Shown here piece after piece: positions 61,698 through 64,000 of a DNA stretch of 64,000 nucleotides (position 1 is its first letter; each line of letters opens with the position of its first letter). This stretch comes from Phragmites australis. Its lineage: Eukaryota > Streptophyta > Magnoliopsida > Poales > Poaceae. The notes under the pieces were generated by a model. The model did no database searches. It worked only from the letters and a program-made list of their open reading frames with translations, and was not told the DNA's origin. Both the position numbers and the translations under genes were made by a program. The stretch is taken from contig NC_084921.1 in assembly GCF_958298935.1 (NCBI RefSeq), positions 48,161,001-48,225,000 of the forward strand. Direction: 5' to 3'.

Positions 61698-64000
61698 ATG
61701 CTGCGGCGCGCGGCGAGCAACGCCTACTCGTGGTGGTGGGCGAGCCACATCCGCACCACGCAGTCCAAATGGCTCGACAACAACCTCCAAGGTAGTAATC
61801 TTGCCTGCCACATTGCTTAAAAGGAAATCCTCCACATAACAGACGAACACATCAGAAGTCGTGACCTACAATTATTGACGTTGTTGTTGATGTTGATCAT
61901 TGTTGTGATGGATCGATCAATGTTGCAGCGGTCTTTGCTAGTACTATAGATTACGATTGTTTGTGTAGCCAATTTATATCTTTGAGCATGAAATGTTTGT
62001 CCAAGTATTGGTTTATCTTCCATTAAAAAAATTATCGATTTAGCGCTTCTGATCTATACGTACCTTGTTGTCTCAGAATTGTTCAAGATATGTTTATTGT
62101 CGTTGCAGAGATGGAAACCAGGGTGAAGGCCATGATCAAACTCATAGAAATAGACGCTGACACTTTCGCGAAGAAGGCGGAGCTGTACTTCAGGAGCAGG
62201 CCTGAGCTGGTAAATTATGTTGAGGAGACCTATAGATCTTATCAGGCGCTTGCTGATCGATATGATCGAGTATCAGGGGAGCTGCACAAGTCCAATCACA
62301 CTATAGCAACTGCGTTTCCGGAGCAAGTCCAACTCTCACTGCAAAATGATGATGGCGACGGTTTCCCAAAGGGTATCACAGGGATCAATATCAGTAGAGG
62401 AACTAGCCCGGCTCCAAAGCGGACACAGACGCATAGAAGGATCAGCTCTCAGATGAGCAAAGACAAGGCACAAGAAGAGATTGAGAGGCTGCAGAAGGAA
62501 ATCCTGGTGTTTCAGACCGAGAAAGAGTTCTTCAAGAGCTCTTATGAATCTTCGCTAAATAAGTACTTGGACATTGAAAGACGGGCGACAGAAATGCAAG
62601 AGGAAGTATGGAGCTTGCAAGAGACTTTTAGTACCAGTGCAGTTATTGAAGACAATGAAGCTCGAGCCTTGATGGCTGCACGGGCCCTTATTTCCTGTGA
62701 AGATACACTGGTTAACTTGCAAGATCAGCAAAAGAGATCATCTCAAGTGGCAAGAACAGAGTTCAAACGAGTCATAGATGCAAAAAAGAAGCTAAGTACT
62801 TTCACGAGTGAGTGTGGGCACCCTCATAATCAAAAGGAGCTAAGTGATCAGCAAGATGTAGTGACCATCCCTGCAAGTCCATCTACAGAGGATAATGATC
62901 TCATTTTGCAAAATGGCAGGCTTGAGCTGCAGGAAATATTCCAAAAGGTCAAACGGCAGTTTGAGTCGTGCTCAGAGGCATCTGTAGTGCATCTAGCAGG
63001 AAAGGTTGATGAATTCGTGGATAAGGTCATCACCCTAGAAATTGCAGCTTCATCACAGAATGCTCAAATCAATAGAATGAGGACCGAGGCAGATGAACTG
63101 CATAAGCGCCTGGCTAATTTGGAGGAAGAGAAGGGAGCTTTAATTGGCGATTTCAGTAAGTTATCTGAGAGGTTGAAGCAAGTTGAGGAGGTGCTGCAAA
63201 CTATTCAGCGGATTGAGAAGTCTGTGCACAGTGAAAATGGAAACATTCACAAACAATTAACTGAAGCATGCAGCAGTCTTAATGATTTTGTGGAAAAGTT
63301 GGATGCTCCTCTGAGCGAAGAATTAGTAGATTCATCCCAAGAGTCTAAAGGAATTACTTCTGAAGAAGATGCAGATAAGCCTGATACACTCTCTGAGCCA
63401 TTTCAAGGTGATTCAGGAACTGCAAGTAAATCAATGGATGAAGAATCATTGGACTCATTTGATATCTCTAATGAGGCACAGGAAGAAGAGCCAGATGGCA
63501 CCTTAGGGTGGCAGCAACTAGTTTTAAATGGGTTAGAGGGCAAGGATAAAATCCTCTTAAAAGATTATGCATCCATCCTTCGGAACTACAAGGATACAAA
63601 GAAACAGCTTTCAGAAATTGAGAAGAAAAATCGAGAATATCATCTTGAGGCAATGTCAGAGATGAAGGAGTTAAAGAGTGCCAATGCAACGAAAGATGAT
63701 GAAATTCGCTCTCTTAGACGAATGTTGAGTTCTTTACAGACCAAGTTCAACACTTTTCCACTTCATTATGTTGAGAAGTCTGAAGAGTCATCCGAAGCAA
63801 ACACCAATCCTAGTCTTGAAGACAAAGAGATTGCTGAGATAGAAGAATACATGAAGCATTGTGAAGATGAAGAACCACATGTTTCTTCGTTAGAGGATAA
63901 ATTCAAAGTAGAAATTAGCAGAGTGTTGGAGGAAAGCTTGGACTTCTGGTTGAGGTTCAGTACATCGTATCATTATATGCAGAAATTCCAAAAATCATTC
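61698..64000 (+). CDS. NET2: NETWORKED 2-type KIP1/NAB actin-binding protein, 5' part
   Basis: NET proteins bind actin filaments through an N-terminal NAB (KIP1-like) domain and tether them to membranes; the NET2 group is mainly known from pollen. Exon 1, 61698-61791, encodes MLRRAASNAYSWWWASHIRT. After a GT-AG intron, exon 2 starts at 62109 and stays open for 630 codons to the window edge. The NAB domain is at about 10-85 (FRSRPELVNYVEETYRSYQA, LADRYDRV). Long coiled coils follow from about 140 (AQEEIERLQKEILVFQTEKE). A conserved NET2 block, GWQQLVLNGLEGKDKILLKD, lies near 63507-63570. The frame ends in LDFWLRFSTSYHYMQKFQ, typical of the NET2 C-terminal region. The 3' end is outside the window. 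Confidence 0.92.

Noticed and set aside
61156..61850. Minus-strand ORFs of 80-181 codons upstream of NET2
   Set aside because: They overlap the NET2 leader and first exon and reflect GC skew and GGA repeats; no domain.

Overview
This is a stretch of a plant nuclear genome, almost certainly from a grass (Poaceae). The genes have short GT-AG introns and very GC-rich first exons. The repeats are typical of grasses: MITEs, hAT relics, a Ty3/Gypsy element with an antisense PF04195-type ORF, and GRF zinc-finger and DUF1985/Ulp1-type transposon proteins. I cannot name the species. No tRNA, rRNA, CRISPR or prokaryotic operon structure is visible.

Genes. Five host genes are well supported. (1) A complete 15-exon respiratory burst NADPH oxidase (RBOH) lies on + at 22225-26563; its exons sum to 2544 nt, 847 codons plus stop. 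(2) A Tudor/Agenet-like protein with AT-hooks lies on - at 26765-27673, tail to tail with RBOH, and has an inferred 2.6-kb 5'UTR intron. (3) A three-exon CCT-motif protein lies on - at 37696-38884, with a TATA box just upstream. (4) An intronless histone H4 gene lies on - at 57516-57827, with histone octamer and hexamer promoter motifs. (5) The 5' part of a NET2-type (KIP1/NAB) actin-binding gene lies on + from 61698 and runs off the window. A possible 99-codon, two-exon gene of unknown function (55888-56484, -) is proposed with low confidence.

Transposable elements fill most of the rest. 0-10 kb holds a degraded DUF1985/Ulp1-type relic and a FAR1/FHY3-like pseudogene. The pseudogene is split by a 1447-bp solo LTR with a perfect 5-bp target duplication. 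11.9-19.3 kb holds three non-autonomous DNA elements; two are hAT-like with 8-bp duplications (one perfect, one imperfect) and one is a GGCCGTGCC-rich element. 29.1-29.8 kb is a 5'-truncated LINE with a 14-bp duplication inside the AT-hook gene's UTR intron. 31.2-32.9 kb carries two GRF zinc-finger relics in opposite orientation around a minisatellite. 39.1-40.0 kb holds two MITE-like elements upstream of the CCT gene.

42.56-54.30 kb is one old Ty3/Gypsy element with 809/872-bp LTRs. Gag-pol survives only in pieces (gag start, RNase H, integrase). A ~150-bp internal tandem repeat is interrupted by a nearly intact hAT transposon, and the 3' part carries an antisense ORF with a PF04195-type domain. 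54.8-55.4 kb is a foldback MITE, 58.7-59.0 kb is Stowaway-like, and 59.1-59.8 kb is a second truncated LINE with a 14-bp duplication.

I found no convincing undescribed biological system. The points most worth a second look are the hAT element killed by only about three lesions, the antisense ORF of the Gypsy element, the foldback element near the CCT promoter, and the unrecognised small gene.
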